Source: CBDFKF01 sp965248765
GTDB taxonomy: Bacteria; Pseudomonadota; Alphaproteobacteria; VGEJ01
Reading direction: 5' to 3'
NCBI GenBank assembly: GCA_965248765.1
Contig: CBDFKF010000004.1
Span: forward strand, 620,001-684,000
Length of the DNA: 64,000 bases
This document shows positions 63,785 to 64,000 of this stretch, piece by piece. The position numbers and the translations under genes are program-made. Below the pieces are notes generated by a model. It made no database searches. It saw only the letters and a list, made by a program, of their open reading frames with translations, and was not told where the DNA came from. Positions within the stretch are counted from its first letter, which is position 1; each line of letters opens with the position of its first letter.

Positions 63785-64000
63785 ATGGACATCCGGAACG
63801 GATTCTGCGAGGCCATCGGCAACACGCCGCTCATCCGCCTTCCACGTCTCTCCGAGGAGACGGGCTGCAATATCCTCGGCAAAGCCGAGTTTGTGAACCC
63901 CGGTGGGTCGGTCAAAGACCGCGCCGCGCTGTACATCATTCGCGATGCGGAGGAGAGGGGATTATTGAAGCCGGGTGGCACGGTAGTTGAGGGCACCGCG
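63785..64000 (+). CDS. Cysteine synthase-like PLP enzyme, 5' part (cut by window end)
   Basis: The start IRNGFCEAIGNTPLIRLPRL is that of O-acetylserine sulfhydrylase/cystathionine beta-synthase family enzymes, and the PLP Lys lies in EFVNPGGSVKDRAAL. Only 72 residues are in the window. Cysteine synthase A is the likeliest assignment, but family members with other beta-replacement roles cannot be excluded. It lies 30 bases after the Nudix gene. Confidence 0.82.
   Translation, partial: MDIRNGFCEAIGNTPLIRLPRLSEETGCNILGKAEFVNPGGSVKDRAALYIIRDAEERGLLKPGGTVVEGTA

Overview
The window is GC-rich DNA from an alphaproteobacterium, probably a Rhodospirillales-like lineage. This is inferred from HspQ, several DUF1194 von Willebrand proteins, a FecR-domain protein, a PEP-CTERM protein and many short-chain dehydrogenases, CoA transferases, PhyH-type oxygenases and EamA permeases. 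No rRNA, tRNA or CRISPR array was seen. Most genes are catabolic or transport genes in short operons. The density of broken genes and mobile-element debris is unusually high.

Region by region. 1-4.2 kb: a frameshifted lipoprotein, a GSA-type aminotransferase, a Y-family polymerase (dinB) and a rhodanese. 4.3-5.7 kb: a complete 1372-bp insertion sequence with a 16-bp target duplication, sitting on the start codon of an acyltransferase gene. 5.7-9.7 kb: acyltransferase and alpha/beta hydrolase, then gene fragments joined at rearrangement breakpoints near 8242 and 9445. 9.8-14 kb: enoyl-CoA hydratase, CoA transferase, SDR, a small secreted protein and a broken DapA-family gene. 14-19.8 kb: FecR-domain protein, VanZ-family gene with an internal stop, a tandem DUF1194 pair (one dead), a lipoprotein and a Sel1 protein. 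19.8-34.2 kb: TetR/AhpD pair, SDRs, a duplicated EamA pair, a DUF6963-like gene, VOC protein, acyl-CoA ligase, broken Popeye-like and NeuD-like genes, PhyH oxygenase, quinone oxidoreductase, DUF1801-like gene, EamA permease and DUF6653-like gene.

34.2-40.5 kb is a decayed defence and integration island: the 3' part of an AAA ATPase, a ribbon-helix-helix protein, remnants of an MmeI-like restriction-methylase and of a tyrosine recombinase, an intact excisionase-like HTH gene preceded by 10-bp-phased TGTAC repeats, and an hsdR gene cut at its 3' end by an IS256-type transposase fragment. Immediately downstream is a PEP-CTERM gene with a well-formed sigma-54 promoter and two matching 19-bp upstream sites.

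41.8-47.2 kb: a DUF1194 gene, an SDR and a two-gene phospholyase/kinase operon (ETNPPL/PHYKPL-like plus HYKK-like), followed by a lower-GC ketopantoate-reductase-like gene and a relic of the kinase 3' end. 47.2-49.8 kb: a TPP-dependent enzyme fused in frame to a second, left-truncated copy of the same insertion sequence. 50-54 kb: an IS1380-type fragment and an adenylate cyclase gene whose first and last parts flank a dimethylformamidase-like gene. 54-57.7 kb: deacetylase-family amidohydrolase, tartrate/malate-type dehydrogenase, REP-like repeats, a broken TPR gene and a frameshifted DUF899 gene behind a perfect 16-bp palindrome. 57.9-64 kb: a liv-type ABC transporter operon without a binding protein, an SDR, hspQ, a glyoxalase, a Nudix hydrolase and the start of a cysteine-synthase-like gene.

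Many disruptions are single-base indels in short homopolymers. Some may therefore be sequencing errors. The 19-bp duplication, the two TGG-to-stop changes and the large truncations look more like real decay.
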